Origin: Trichomonas tenax
Taxonomy: Eukaryota; Parabasalia; Trichomonadida; Trichomonadidae
DNA length: 64,000 bases
NCBI GenBank assembly: GCA_023091735.1
Contig: JALKBU010000045.1
Span: 1-64,000, forward strand
Direction of reading: 5' to 3'
The position numbers were made by a program, and so were the translations under genes. This document shows positions 9,756 to 19,609 of the stretch, one piece after another (the stretch's first letter is position 1; every line of letters starts with the position of its first letter). A model generated the notes under the pieces. It did not search any database and was not told where the DNA came from. It worked only from the letters and a program-made list of their open reading frames with translations.

Positions 9756-10466
9756 CTATTGTGGAAGAATTTTCTTCGAAACACGTATGCCGTACTCGGG
9801 GAGGTCAAACTTAGATATAAACAACTTGATATATAGGCAAGAATACGTAATTAAACCAACAATTGATACAATTGACGAAAGTGTAAGGTCAACATATGCC
9901 GGAAAGATGAACCTGATGAATACGAACGAAGGGGCACTGACAGCAAGCGCCGCTGATATAATCTTGGAGACATCTTTGGAAGGTCTTCCCAGAGCTTTAC
10001 AAGCCATGTCGTTGAGGAACAGATATAAAGCATAGCCATTGTACATGAAGAATATACCAATGGAATGGAGAATTGGAGTGAATGAAAAATTAAACAATAC
10101 TGTAAAAAGATTTCCAATCAACGCGAAGTATATGATGATCCTCATTGCGAGGTATACTATGCGAAAACGCTTTTCATTGAATTTGTTATTCTTCTTTTTC
10201 ATGACTTCAAAAACTTGATGTCTTAAAAATATCATTACAGACACAATAGCGAGTTCAGCGGAATTTAGTGCTGTAGCAACCCTCGATTCCAAGCTTCCTG
10301 GGTCCAAATCTGATATAAATGGGACATTTCCACGTCGTTTTGCTTTACTAGAAAGGACAATGATGTAAACAGTCAACAGGCACACGATGGGGAGGATCAG
10401 CATAGCGTAATTCAATGCGTGAAGGAACAACAAAACTGTTTCAAAGTTCGTTGATCTGCTTCTCAT
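9756..10466 (-). CDS. Frag1/DRAM/Sfk1-like multispanning membrane protein
   Basis: From the ATG at 10466 the protein has 236 residues and about six hydrophobic segments. After the first membrane segment comes VPFISDLDPGSLESRVAT, which matches the conserved P-x-I-S-D..........E/Q-R block of the Frag1/DRAM/Sfk1 (PGAP2/TMEM150) family. A basic cytosolic loop (MKKKNNKFNEKR) lies mid-protein. Family members act in GPI-anchor remodelling, autophagy or plasma-membrane lipid organisation; which applies here cannot be told. Possible extension to 10529 would need a non-ATG start and adds unrelated residues. The gene is convergent with the aminotransferase, with 76 bp between stops. Confidence 0.65.
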   Translation of the reverse strand: MRSRSTNFETVLLFLHALNYAMLILPIVCLLTVYIIVLSSKAKRRGNVPFISDLDPGSLESRVATALNSAELAIVSVMIFLRHQVFEVMKKKNNKFNEKRFRIVYLAMRIIIYFALIGNLFTVLFNFSFTPILHSIGIFFMYNGYALYLFLNDMACKALGRPSKDVSKIISAALAVSAPSFVFIRFIFPAYVDLTLSSIVSIVGLITYSCLYIKLFISKFDLPEYGIRVSKKILPQ

Positions 10467-10863
10467 TTTTTTGAATAAACACCAAACATTGGAATTATGA
10501 TTTTTGACGTCAGAGCCATCTAAAAACACTGTGTTTTTCTCAAAAAAAACCTTGATTTTTGATTTATTGCTTTCAAAATCTTAAAAAATTAATTCAAAAT
10601 CTGATTTTTGGCTATATCTAAATATATTTTCCAAAATAAATCTAAACAAAACTCTTTTGTTTTAGAAAGTCTATAATACTTATAAATCAATTAATGGAAA
10701 TTATTAATTTTGCAATTTTTGATGAAGTTTTTTATCGATAACATGATGTTTTTATTAGTTCAAAATATATAAAATAATGTTTAAAGAAAGAAAATCATAA
10801 AATTGTTCACTAATGTTAAATATTTGTATAGATAAAAATCAAAACGTAAAAATAAAAAAGTAA
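10467..10863. other. AT-rich divergent spacer
   Basis: About 400 bp between the divergent Frag1-like and coiled-coil genes. No coding or RNA signal is seen. Confidence 0.6.
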
Positions 10864-11850
10864 ATGACTAAAGCGAAAGTTGTTGCGCAGCCAGAAGAAG
10901 CTGTTGCTGAACCAGAAGTTCACAATGAAGAGGAGCAGACGCAAAACGCTGCCGTAGAGGATCCAGAAGAAGAAACATTCGAAGCTTTATTAAAAGAAGA
11001 TAAAAGGTCTAGGAAATCCCGCAAATCTACAAGAGCTCAGGAATTTAATTTCCAAGTTATTGAAGACATAAGAAAGGAAATTGCACAAGCATTGCGCCAA
11101 AAGAATTTCAAACAGTGCAAGATCTTGAATGAGCAACTTGAAAGCCACATTGAGTCACTATTCTTGAAGAAACTCAACGATGAAAACCAGAAACTCGTAG
11201 AAGCGATTGAAGAACAAATCAAACACTACAGACGTGAGGTTAAGCGCCTCAAATCGTCAACAAACTTCATGATTGATCCAATACGCATCCAAACGGATGA
11301 AGCCTACGAAGCTTTACGTACTTCTCATATTCAGCAATTAACAGAACTTGAGACAGAAAGACAATTCGAATTGATGAAGACCGAAAATATCAAAACAGGC
11401 GAAGAGAACCGCTTAGAAGCAACAGCTGTAAATTATGCGAGATTGAAGAGATATGACGAAGCATACGCTCTCCAAAGGAAGGCAGATCAGCTTCACAAGA
11501 AGAATCAGACCGAGAGAGCTAAAAAGTCAGACTCAAAATTCGATGTTAGAGAAAAGAAGCTTTTACAGAAATTCAGATCGGAATTGAACCTCCTTAAGGC
11601 AAAATCAGATAAAGCAGTCAATACAGTATTAACACAGATCGAAGATTTGATTGCTCTCGAAAACAAGAAGTTAAATGTCAAATGCAAAGATTTCTTGAAG
11701 CAGGCGGTCAACAGAGTATCCGAAGGTGATGGAATCACCGACAATATGAGTCGTGAGAGGCGTATTCACACCCATAAGACTCTATTTTGCGCTGCAAGAA
11801 AAGTAATCTTGAATGCAAGATTAGAGAATGTTGTTAACATGAATAATTAA
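10864..11850 (+). CDS. Coiled-coil protein of unknown function
   Basis: A 328-residue, highly charged protein. Residues 1-45 are acidic (PEE/EEE-rich). Residues ~46-62 are basic (DKRSRKSRKSTRAQEF). The remainder is almost continuous helix with heptad spacing of Leu, Ile and Ala, interrupted near the NFMIDPIRI segment (~residue 135). No catalytic motif, signal or membrane segment is present. The A-x-x-L-x-x-x-x-x-Y-D-E-A pattern (NYARLKRYDEAYALQRKAD) resembles the coiled-coil proteins common in trichomonad cytoskeleton and cytoplasm. A structural or cytoskeletal role is inference only. Confidence 0.8.
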   Translation: MTKAKVVAQPEEAVAEPEVHNEEEQTQNAAVEDPEEETFEALLKEDKRSRKSRKSTRAQEFNFQVIEDIRKEIAQALRQKNFKQCKILNEQLESHIESLFLKKLNDENQKLVEAIEEQIKHYRREVKRLKSSTNFMIDPIRIQTDEAYEALRTSHIQQLTELETERQFELMKTENIKTGEENRLEATAVNYARLKRYDEAYALQRKADQLHKKNQTERAKKSDSKFDVREKKLLQKFRSELNLLKAKSDKAVNTVLTQIEDLIALENKKLNVKCKDFLKQAVNRVSEGDGITDNMSRERRIHTHKTLFCAARKVILNARLENVVNMNN

Positions 11851-12428
11851 TTTCACTAAACACACTGTTCATTTTCTCTCATTTTCACAATTATATAATT
11901 TTTGATTTCAATCTTACCTCGAAAAACCAATGCAAAGCTCTAATGCACAAGTATGCGTGTCTGTTTTTAGATATTTTCACTATAGAGATTTTTGATCGAG
12001 ATATGAATCATATTATTAAAGGATAAGAAGAGATTTTTAATGATGCAAATAAAGTTTGGCTAGAGCTTTATAGAATAGAATGGATATCGAGAATGAATAT
12101 TAGTCATGTAAAGATTTTGCTGAAGGAGAATTTATCCGTTAACTTAAGGTTACACATCCAAAATTTAGGGTAACCGAATTTTGCTAAGATTACGGTTATC
12201 TTTAGGCAGCACAATATCCCGCTGCTTGTGGCCATGTTAAACTTCTTATGAAAGCCGTTGGCAAATTAATTGAATCAATCAAAAATCTCAAAACTAAAGC
12301 CAAATTCCATTAAATATGAAATATATAACAAAAGGGTATATCAAAACCAATGTTGATTTTAAGCATAATTTTTCACCGGAAAAAAAAAAGAAATAATCCG
12401 GTGAAATCACGAGAATTTATTCTATCGT
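11851..12428. other. Intergenic region with a possible ankyrin-like relic
   Basis: Mostly AT-rich. At about 12204-12313 the plus strand encodes a stretch including AACGHVKLLM, which resembles the helix of an ankyrin repeat (AAxxGHxxVVxLL), ending in a TAA. It has no start and is probably a decayed fragment. Confidence 0.35.
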
Positions 12429-12436
12429 TCATTTTT
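12429..12436 (+). promoter_or_regulatory. Initiator-like element of the CHMP2-like gene
   Basis: TCATTTTT with A at 12431 as likely +1, 10 nt before the ATG at 12441. Confidence 0.55.
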
Positions 12437-12440
12437 ATAA

Positions 12441-13019
12441 ATGGGTCTTTTCGGCAAGAAGATCTCTCCAGAAGAAAAGCTTAAACAGTTCAAGCTCTCC
12501 ATCCGCAAGTCGTGCCGCGAAATCGAGCGCGAAAGGAGGCGTCTTGAGCAAAACGAAGTCAAAATGAAAAATGAAATGAAGAAACTCGCTGCTAAGAACG
12601 AAACAGAGTCCGTTATGATCATCGCTAAGGATCTCGTCCGCAATCGCAGTGCTATGAAGAAGTTCCTCAAGCTCGGTTCCCAGCTCGAGTCATTGGGCCT
12701 TCGTATCGAGACAATCAAGGCTCAGGCTGGCGTTACAGCCGCTCTCAAGGGCGCTGCTGGTGCCATGACACAGCTTAACCGCATGGTTAACTTACCACAG
12801 ATGCAGGCAATTATGATGAAATTCATGCAGGAGAACGAAATGATGGACATGAAGAGCGAAATGGTTGACGAACAAATGGATGACCTTTGGGATGACGAGG
12901 GCACAATGGAAGAGGATACAGCTGCTCAATATTCCCAGATCTTCGCTGAAATGGGCATCCCAATCCCAGATAACGTCGCCGCTGCTGCAGGCGAGGGACC
13001 AATTGCAGGTGTTGCTTAA
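12441..13019 (+). CDS. CHMP2/Vps2-like ESCRT-III subunit
   Basis: A 192-residue Snf7-family protein. It starts MGLFGKKISPEEKLKQ, the CHMP2-type N-terminus. The basic helix 1 follows (RKSCREIERERRRLEQ), then helix 2 with KKLAAKNETESVMIIAKDLVRNR and an acidic C-terminal half (DEQMDDLWDDEGTMEED). ESCRT-III subunits polymerise on membranes to cut vesicle or division necks and are recycled by Vps4. The C-terminus (QIFAEMGIPIPDN, then Ala/Gly-rich) lacks an obvious RLxxL MIM1 motif that CHMP2 proteins normally use to bind Vps4. The protein is shorter than the usual 210-220 residues, mostly at that end. A TCATTTTT initiator lies 10 nt upstream and the stop reads TAAAAA. Confidence 0.9.
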   Translation: MGLFGKKISPEEKLKQFKLSIRKSCREIERERRRLEQNEVKMKNEMKKLAAKNETESVMIIAKDLVRNRSAMKKFLKLGSQLESLGLRIETIKAQAGVTAALKGAAGAMTQLNRMVNLPQMQAIMMKFMQENEMMDMKSEMVDEQMDDLWDDEGTMEEDTAAQYSQIFAEMGIPIPDNVAAAAGEGPIAGVA

Positions 13020-13156
13020 AAAATCGAGATTTTTTTTTGTTGCAATTCGTATTTTTTATTATAAAATTCTCATCTCATTTTAATCGAACAATATATTTAC
13101 GATGAAAAGTAAAACTACATCACCATTTATCGAATTCATTATTTTTATTGTTTCAT

Positions 13157-15055
13157 ATGTTGTGGGGATTTGAAATTGCTGTCGCGATATATTTCGGCTA
13201 CGAATTCGTTAGCTTGCTCGCAGGAAAGACGTTTGATGGCCTTCAGAGAGTCGCTATTGGTGCAACAATTGGAATATTATTTCAAACTTGGTTTGCTTTC
13301 ATTTTTTCGTATTTTATCGAATTGGCACCGCCTTTGGGACTCATATCAATTATATTTTTCCTCACTTTGTCATTATATTTCCACGAAATAAATTATCGAA
13401 ATAATGTAAAAATGCAATTCAACCTCAATACCATACAAATATGGACGTATTCGATCGCCTTCGCATTTTGGTTCTATACAATGTACCTTTCTATGTTTGA
13501 AAATAACGAATTTTCCAAAGGCTCCGGATTTTCTGATTTAGGATTCCATCTCAATATCATTTCGTCTATAACGCACGGCATCAATCACCGCAGAAAGAAT
13601 TTTATGAGTTTAAAGAGCACTTTCTATTCAGGTGTTGATCTCGTTTATCCTTTCATTCCTAACTTTTACTCAGCGTTCCTTATATCCACTGGACACTGCT
13701 CCATAAGATATTCGTTGATGATCCCGTCCACAATCATTGGATGGTCTTTTATTATTGGTTTATATTCATTAACATTATTAATCGTGAGATCTCACCTTGC
13801 TTCTTCACTTGCTATCTTTATTTTCTTCAATTTAGGTGGATTAGGTTTCATAACATTGACTGAGAAAGAATGCAGAGATTTGGCTTTCTGGGATTTAGAT
13901 TTTAATGTTTGTTTGAGACATAAGAATTATTTTTGGTTCCATCCAATTACACACATCTTAATTCCACAGAGAGCATCACTCTGGGCCTATCCTTTATTGC
14001 TATGGACCTACATAGCCTTGATTATCGCTGTGATGAAGAAAGACTTTAAACTCATGGCTTTAGCAGGAGTTTTAACAGGATTAATGCCGCAAGTCCAATT
14101 GCACGCTTACGTGTCTATTGCTGAATGGTCAATTTTGTATTGCATTATCAAATTGATAGAAAAGGAGTGGAGAAAGTTCAAACAGTACTTCATGATATGG
14201 TCTTTGTACGGCCTTATTGCGATCTCTCTCGCATTGCCTCAAATGCCCCTTTATTTCAAGCGTGTTAGCAACTCTTCATATAAATTCATGGACTTCAATC
14301 CAATTTGGAATTACAATGACTTGGCGTGCGAAGATGGAATGTTTAAGCCAGTGATGTTATGGGTTAAATCTCTCGGTGTTTTTGCAGTTATATCTCTCTG
14401 CATTGGCATCTTTGTCCTTAACAGATTCCAGTTATTGTGTTATATTCCAAGTTTGATAATTTTCGTCATTGCTAATCTCATTTTGTACCAACCATGGGCA
14501 CCAGACAACACAAAGATATTCTACACAGGATGGATTCCTATTGCTGTCGCTGTTGTTGCGAACTTCTTGCACAAATTAGTTTTACCGAAAGCAGGAATAT
14601 TTATCAAGTCTTTGGGATATATTCTTATTGTTATTTTGGTGATTTTCATGTGTATCAGTGGATTCCTTACAACAGTCACAACGTATAATTTCTCAACTTC
14701 TATCTTCGATCATTCTCCAGGCGCTTTCAAGTTCGGTCTTTGGATTGCTGAAAACACTCCTGTTGATGCGATCTTCAGTTTAGATGCGGGGCCTGGAAAT
14801 CCTGTTCCAACAATCGGAGGAAGACAAATGTTCTGCGGTTATGGAGGTTGGATATATACGCATGGACTGAACATGGACAGATGGTACAGTACTGTAGGAA
14901 TCGCAAGAGATTTTTCGAATTTCACTTACTTCAAATCCAACAATATAACATACGCAGGAAATATTCCTTCGACTGAGTATAGGTTTAAGAAGCCTGATTA
15001 CGGTTGGACAACAATTTATCAAGCAGATAATAATGAACTTTACAGAATTGTGTGA
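13157..15055 (+). CDS. Multispanning membrane protein, probable GT-C-type glycosyltransferase
   Basis: The protein has 632 residues from the ATG at 13157 and about 11-13 hydrophobic segments. Near residue 125, between early membrane segments, lies GSGFSDLGFHLNIIS. An Asp in the first lumenal loop next to Phe/His is typical of the GT-C fold (dolichol-linked sugar transferases and related enzymes). A small Gly-rich soluble part (DAGPGNPVPTIGGRQMFCGYGGW) precedes a C-terminal globular end with YRFKKPDYGWTTIY. The exact family and donor sugar cannot be told. An ER role in glycan or GPI assembly is inferred. TTCATTATTTTT lies just before the ATG. It sits 88 bp before the SET gene on the same strand. 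Confidence 0.6.
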   Translation: MLWGFEIAVAIYFGYEFVSLLAGKTFDGLQRVAIGATIGILFQTWFAFIFSYFIELAPPLGLISIIFFLTLSLYFHEINYRNNVKMQFNLNTIQIWTYSIAFAFWFYTMYLSMFENNEFSKGSGFSDLGFHLNIISSITHGINHRRKNFMSLKSTFYSGVDLVYPFIPNFYSAFLISTGHCSIRYSLMIPSTIIGWSFIIGLYSLTLLIVRSHLASSLAIFIFFNLGGLGFITLTEKECRDLAFWDLDFNVCLRHKNYFWFHPITHILIPQRASLWAYPLLLWTYIALIIAVMKKDFKLMALAGVLTGLMPQVQLHAYVSIAEWSILYCIIKLIEKEWRKFKQYFMIWSLYGLIAISLALPQMPLYFKRVSNSSYKFMDFNPIWNYNDLACEDGMFKPVMLWVKSLGVFAVISLCIGIFVLNRFQLLCYIPSLIIFVIANLILYQPWAPDNTKIFYTGWIPIAVAVVANFLHKLVLPKAGIFIKSLGYILIVILVIFMCISGFLTTVTTYNFSTSIFDHSPGAFKFGLWIAENTPVDAIFSLDAGPGNPVPTIGGRQMFCGYGGWIYTHGLNMDRWYSTVGIARDFSNFTYFKSNNITYAGNIPSTEYRFKKPDYGWTTIYQADNNELYRIV

Positions 15056-15143
15056 ATTTGCTTTCTAATTCGTTTGTGTATCATAGAACTTTATAAATGT
15101 TGTTTATTGAAATTCATTTTTTTCGTTCGGATATTTTTGTTTG

Positions 15144-16256
15144 ATGAAGCGATCCATTAGAAAGCACTCAAAGGACAGAAAACAGAAACAGAAGCATGAT
15201 TCAAGCGATTTCGAAGAAGAAATGCCTTCTAAAAAGCAAAATAGAAAAATCAAAAATTCTAAATATTCATTAAATCCAAAAACAGATGATACAAACGATT
15301 CAGAACAAGAAAGTGAAAATAATGAAATAACCAGTGTTTCATTAAATCAATCAGACAACCAAAGTCAATTTGAAATTTCGGTAAAAAATGAAGATATCAA
15401 AGAAAATGAACCTTTTAAGGCCAAAATTCAGTCACCTCACGACAAAAGTACAGTTTGTTCTCGCTTGAAACCAATAAAAAAATTATCAAAAATCAAAAGA
15501 GAACATTTTTTCAGGAAAGCACAACTCAAGTCCCATGAGTTTTCGATGCTTGAGGAGTCCCGTAAAGAAGAAGACCGACAAAAACAAAGATTGTTAAATA
15601 CACTTCATTCATTTAAAGGATCGAATCCAGACTTGTTCAGTGTTGATATTGACACAAGGGAAATGCAGCTGTGCAATATCAGGTTCGAAAGAAGTCAAAT
15701 CGAAGGATTTGGTGTTAGAACGACGATTCCGCTTAAAAAAGGCGACAAAGTCATTGAATACATCGGGGAAATCATCAGACCAATTATTGCCGATAAAAGG
15801 CAAGTTCATTATGAACAATTGGGAAATATGGGAACATACGTGTTCAAAGTTGACGCAAATCATTATTTAGATGCGACACAGAGAGGCGGCATTGCCAGAT
15901 GGATCAATCACAGTTGTGATCCAAATTGTGAATCGAAATTAATGAAAATTAATGGAAGAACAGCTGTCGTTCTCGTTGCTTTGAAGGATATTAAACCGTG
16001 TGAGGAACTTACATATGACTATAAGCTTCCTTACGAGTCAGAAAAAAAAGCAATTAAATGTCTTTGCGGATCTCCAAACTGCAAAGGATGGTTAAACAGA
16101 GATAAGAATTCCATCGATGACAAAACGTTTAGTGAAGTCAAATTCAAGAACATCAGTGAAGATGCATTGATAACGCTCGTTAGAGAAGGAATTCTTCCCA
16201 TAGAATTGTTCAAAGCTGATGCAGAAATATATAATTCTCGAACATCAAAAGATTAA
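15144..16256 (+). CDS. SET1/MLL-like histone H3K4 methyltransferase
   Basis: The 370-residue protein has a low-complexity, charged N-terminal half (residues 1-120) and a C-terminal SET domain (~170-320). SET motifs in order: IEYIGEIIRPIIADKR, GTYVFKVDANHYLDATQRGG, RWINHSCDPNCESK (the NHSCxPN cofactor/substrate motif), EELTYDYKLP with the catalytic Tyr, and a post-SET zinc site CLCGSPNCKGWLN. The YEQLG...YVFKVD and DAT..GG patterns and the CxCx4C post-SET are those of SET1/MLL (COMPASS) enzymes. A region before the SET (residues ~112-170, HFFRKAQ...DLFSVD) may be an n-SET equivalent. RRM and PHD domains are absent, so it is a compact version. The start is the ATG at 15144, after the initiator TTCATTTTTTT. 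The stop is TAAATA. Confidence 0.88.
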   Translation: MKRSIRKHSKDRKQKQKHDSSDFEEEMPSKKQNRKIKNSKYSLNPKTDDTNDSEQESENNEITSVSLNQSDNQSQFEISVKNEDIKENEPFKAKIQSPHDKSTVCSRLKPIKKLSKIKREHFFRKAQLKSHEFSMLEESRKEEDRQKQRLLNTLHSFKGSNPDLFSVDIDTREMQLCNIRFERSQIEGFGVRTTIPLKKGDKVIEYIGEIIRPIIADKRQVHYEQLGNMGTYVFKVDANHYLDATQRGGIARWINHSCDPNCESKLMKINGRTAVVLVALKDIKPCEELTYDYKLPYESEKKAIKCLCGSPNCKGWLNRDKNSIDDKTFSEVKFKNISEDALITLVREGILPIELFKADAEIYNSRTSKD

Positions 16257-16344
16257 ATATATTTGTTTGTTTTTAAGCTGTATTTTATTAAGTAAATCGC
16301 TCATGTTATCAAATAAAAATAGAATAATATTTAAATAAATAGAA

Positions 16345-18684
16345 TTAGAGATCATCCTTTTCTTTTTGTTGTTGAACTGGTTCAGGTGTTGGTGCTGGAG
16401 AAGCGGATAGTGAAGGTGTTGGTGCTGGCGTGGAAAGTGGTGGTGTTGGTGATGGCGAAGGCGTAGATTTGGATTTAGCGTCAGTTGGATCAACAACTTT
16501 GACGTTTTCGCCAATTCCGAATAATTTCTTGACTCTGGAGAGGAATGATGGCTTCTTTGTTGGAACTGGTGTTGGTGGTGGTGTTGGCTTTGGTATTCTG
16601 TCGATTCTCTGGAATTCTTCTAACAATGCTAAAGCTTTCTCTCTAACTTCATTAGATTTAATTTCGCAATCTTCGTATAATGGTGTTTCCTGGACAACTT
16701 TTGATAATTTCATAGCAAACATCATTGTGTCATTTAACTTATCTTGGAATGCCTCTGTGTCCTTCTTCGGGAGCCATGTCTTGTTCACAGGCCAATCCAT
16801 CAATGATGTCATCATGACGTTCTTGAGTGTTGACTGCATGAGTTTCTCGAAGTGCTCGAGTCTCCTGCGCTCTTCGATTCTTGCCAAAACAGGCTGAACG
16901 TAGCTCATTAATTCCTGGTAAGGAACAATGAACTGTGTTTCGTTGTTGACACTGTCCGCGTGATCATTGATCCATGTTCTCATCTTGTTTGCTGCGTTTG
17001 TGACTTGAGCGAGTTGGCTTGGACTCATATGATCCTTGAATGTCATGTTGTTCTCGACTTCATCAATGATTCTGTGTGCTAACTGCTCTAGTTTCATGCG
17101 TGCGTTGGCGATGTTGCGGCGCTTTGCCATTGATCTCAAGATGGTTGAAACAGCAGATGAAGGGCCGAGTGTGGCTAAATTAGAGAAGAAGGTGCAATTT
17201 GTGGAGTTCTCGCCATACCACTTCTCAGTGAAATTGATGCTTGTTGGGTTGTGTCTGAATGTTACTGTGGCGTTTGTGACGTTCTTGTCCGAGAGACTGT
17301 ATGAATACTTTGTGGAAACAGGGAGAGGAAGTTCATCCTTGTTGTAAACGAGGTTGATCTCTGATCCAACATTAGTGAGGTTGATTTTTGTTTCGCATTT
17401 CTCACCGCGCTTGCAGACGTTATCTAATTTGCCGTTTGTCTCGACGTCGATTGACAAAACTGGATATTCGTCGGACCATCCGATAGCGGAGAGTCTGGAG
17501 TTCTTGTGGTGGTACTGCATTGCGTAACCGCCTCCGAACGCGACTGTTTCATCAGCGTTCAAGTTCACGTTGATTGACTGGTTCAACAATTCCTGGAGAG
17601 CAGATGCAACACCCCAAAGTCTGGAGCTGCCACCGATGATTTGAACAGAGTCTATTGTGATGTTCTTTGTTGCTTCTTTGACGACCTTCGCAATCTCTTC
17701 ATTGAGTGGTGCAACAAGTGGATTTAATTCATCTTCAGTCATAACGAGATTGAGATCATCTTGTGAACCAATGTCTTCGACGTATGTTGAAGATTTGTGG
17801 ATCGCTGAGAATGAGATTGCAACTTTGAGTTTTTCGCATCCGGTGAATAATCTTCTCTTTTCTGCGTTAGAGAGGTCATTAAGATTGTGTTTCTTGATAA
17901 AGAAATCAACCATTCTTGATGTTACGAATGCTCCACCTTCTTTATTTGAAATAGCATAAGATAATTTCGTGATATTAACATTTGCTGTCGGCAGCTTTGT
18001 ATTCTTGATTAACTCGAAGCGCCCTGCATAGGCTTTGATAGATGTAGCTCCAACATCGACGAATAAAACTGTTTGTGGCTTTTCATTGAATAATCTGATT
18101 CTTTCGACACCGTAATAAGTAAATGTGGCTTCATTATCCAAAAGGACACCACCAAACTTCTGCTTAGAGTTTTTGATGGCATTTGAGATGATTTCACGCT
18201 GTCTTGCTGTGAATGTCGCTGGAACAATGACTGATAAAGTATTTATGACTTTTTCAGCGGAAACACTTGAAGCGTACATATTTAAGTATAATGCGAGTGT
18301 ATCTTCGAAATCAAAACGAGATATTGATTTGTTCGTAAATAATTTTTCGGAGAATTTAGCTGATTCTTCGTCAGGAAGATCGATGTGGTACATGAAATAT
18401 CCTGCACCTAAATGTGGACGGAAATCTATTTGGCTTAACGCTTTTTGACCCATTGATGGTGTAACATCGTTCAATTCGTCGTTGGAGTATGGCGTTGTGA
18501 TGGAGTTGTCCGGATGCTTAGAAAAACGGAACGCGAGGAACGATGGTGTTAATCTTTTAGATTCAGCGTTTTCTGTCATCGTTGGGAACGAAGACGAGTT
18601 AAAGGATGAAGATTTAGTGAACGCTGTACCGAGGTCGACAGCGATGCACTTCGAAATCGCAAAGGATGAAAGATAAAACAACAT
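16345..18684 (-). CDS. ER Hsp70-family chaperone, Grp170/HYOU1/Lhs1-like
   Basis: The 779-residue protein has a short hydrophobic leader (MLFYLSSFAISKC) followed directly by the Hsp70 phosphate-1 motif IAVDLGTAFTKSS. Phosphate-2 (TVLFVDVGATSIKAY) and adenosine (VQIIGGSSRLWGVA) motifs complete an ATPase domain to about residue 400. A degenerate beta-sandwich with an NCT-type glycosylation site follows, then a long helical lid (~530-720) and a Pro/Thr-rich tail. The C-terminus KEKDDL is a KDEL-like ER retention signal. Grp170 proteins are ER chaperones and exchange factors for BiP. The Pro-rich tail (PTPPPTPVPTKKPS) before KDDL is unusual. The gene is convergent with the SET gene, 88 bp between stops. 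Confidence 0.85.
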   Translation of the reverse strand: MLFYLSSFAISKCIAVDLGTAFTKSSSFNSSSFPTMTENAESKRLTPSFLAFRFSKHPDNSITTPYSNDELNDVTPSMGQKALSQIDFRPHLGAGYFMYHIDLPDEESAKFSEKLFTNKSISRFDFEDTLALYLNMYASSVSAEKVINTLSVIVPATFTARQREIISNAIKNSKQKFGGVLLDNEATFTYYGVERIRLFNEKPQTVLFVDVGATSIKAYAGRFELIKNTKLPTANVNITKLSYAISNKEGGAFVTSRMVDFFIKKHNLNDLSNAEKRRLFTGCEKLKVAISFSAIHKSSTYVEDIGSQDDLNLVMTEDELNPLVAPLNEEIAKVVKEATKNITIDSVQIIGGSSRLWGVASALQELLNQSINVNLNADETVAFGGGYAMQYHHKNSRLSAIGWSDEYPVLSIDVETNGKLDNVCKRGEKCETKINLTNVGSEINLVYNKDELPLPVSTKYSYSLSDKNVTNATVTFRHNPTSINFTEKWYGENSTNCTFFSNLATLGPSSAVSTILRSMAKRRNIANARMKLEQLAHRIIDEVENNMTFKDHMSPSQLAQVTNAANKMRTWINDHADSVNNETQFIVPYQELMSYVQPVLARIEERRRLEHFEKLMQSTLKNVMMTSLMDWPVNKTWLPKKDTEAFQDKLNDTMMFAMKLSKVVQETPLYEDCEIKSNEVREKALALLEEFQRIDRIPKPTPPPTPVPTKKPSFLSRVKKLFGIGENVKVVDPTDAKSKSTPSPSPTPPLSTPAPTPSLSASPAPTPEPVQQQKEKDDL

Positions 18685-19354
18685 TTTTATTATGTGGCCA
18701 AATTGCCAAAAATTTTTTATAACTAATCAAATCTATTTTTTACACGAAAATATTCACCTACACACTCTGTAAATCACATTTTTCACAATAAAACAGCTTG
18801 ACTTTGTGTTTTTCATTTTGATAAAATTTTCGATTGCTGTTATAATAGATCTATCAATTGTATTTGAGGTCCCTTGGATAGTGTGTGAATTGGATCTCAG
18901 TAAAATCATGTATACACACTTCGATCATTATTTTGTTTTAATCGAAAACGCTTTTGAGCTATCATCACATTGAATTTATAACAAAATATTGTAACTCATA
19001 TTAAATTCTAAACCATGAGAAATAATTTTAGATATTTGAAGATCGGATTTTTATTGATTTGACCAATATATTTAAATTGAAAAGCATAAAGTTATTCTTT
19101 TTGGTTTTAATGGTCCATGAATCAAAATTATCCTTGATGAATATTTTCATCATCAATATATATATTTCAACTTCTTTTCGTTTTAATTTAGTTTCGCGGG
19201 AGCAAGGATGTTTTATATTGAAAGTTTTAGCTTCGTAATAAAATTAACAATATTTTAAATCAAACAAAAAAACAGTATATAATTGCCTAGAAGCAATATT
19301 TTGAGTTTTCAGTATCATTTCCGTTTCAAATGTCATGAAATAAAAATTTCATGT
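18685..19354. other. AT-rich intergenic region
   Basis: 670 bp with no coding, RNA or repeat signal that I can support. Confidence 0.6.
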
Positions 19355-19609
19355 TCATATATTTAAATCTTCTGCTGTAAGTTCGCCCAAAAGTTTACCA
19401 CTAAACTCTCCAATTCCAGTGCCTTCCATCTTTCCAACGAATTTACCTGATATTTGTCCAGTGAATTTACCAAGAAAAACTTCGACATTTTCAACCATCA
19501 ATCGCCCAGTTCCATCTCCATTGAACGAACCGTTAAATATTCCTTCGAACCTTCCAATGAACTTTCCATAATACTCACCAGAGAAGACTCCAATTTTTGG
19601 TTCGCTCAT
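19355..19609 (-). CDS. Tetrapeptide-repeat (G-x-hydrophobic-x) miniprotein
   Basis: The likely protein has 84 residues from the ATG at 19609. Almost the whole length is built of four-residue steps G-x-[F/I/L/M]-x, for example GVFSGEYYGKFIGRFEGIFN and GEFSGKLLGEL, with one break near VENVEVFL. About fifteen steps can be counted. Period-four Gly repeats suggest a stacked beta structure, loosely recalling bactofilin-type or other beta-helical repeats. No known family is recognised. The start is chosen because TCACTTTTTTCG, an initiator match, lies directly before this ATG. A longer frame to 19780 would put this element inside the gene. Confidence 0.6.
   Translation of the reverse strand: MSEPKIGVFSGEYYGKFIGRFEGIFNGSFNGDGTGRLMVENVEVFLGKFTGQISGKFVGKMEGTGIGEFSGKLLGELTAEDLNI

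Noticed and set aside
9098..9808. 236-codon minus-strand frame over the aminotransferase gene
   Set aside because: Antisense shadow caused by strong codon bias; no domain, and it overlaps the end of a clear SerC gene.
11037..11744. Minus-strand frames of 60-80 codons over the coiled-coil gene
   Set aside because: Ser/Phe/Leu-rich shadows of Lys/Glu-rich coiled-coil codons.
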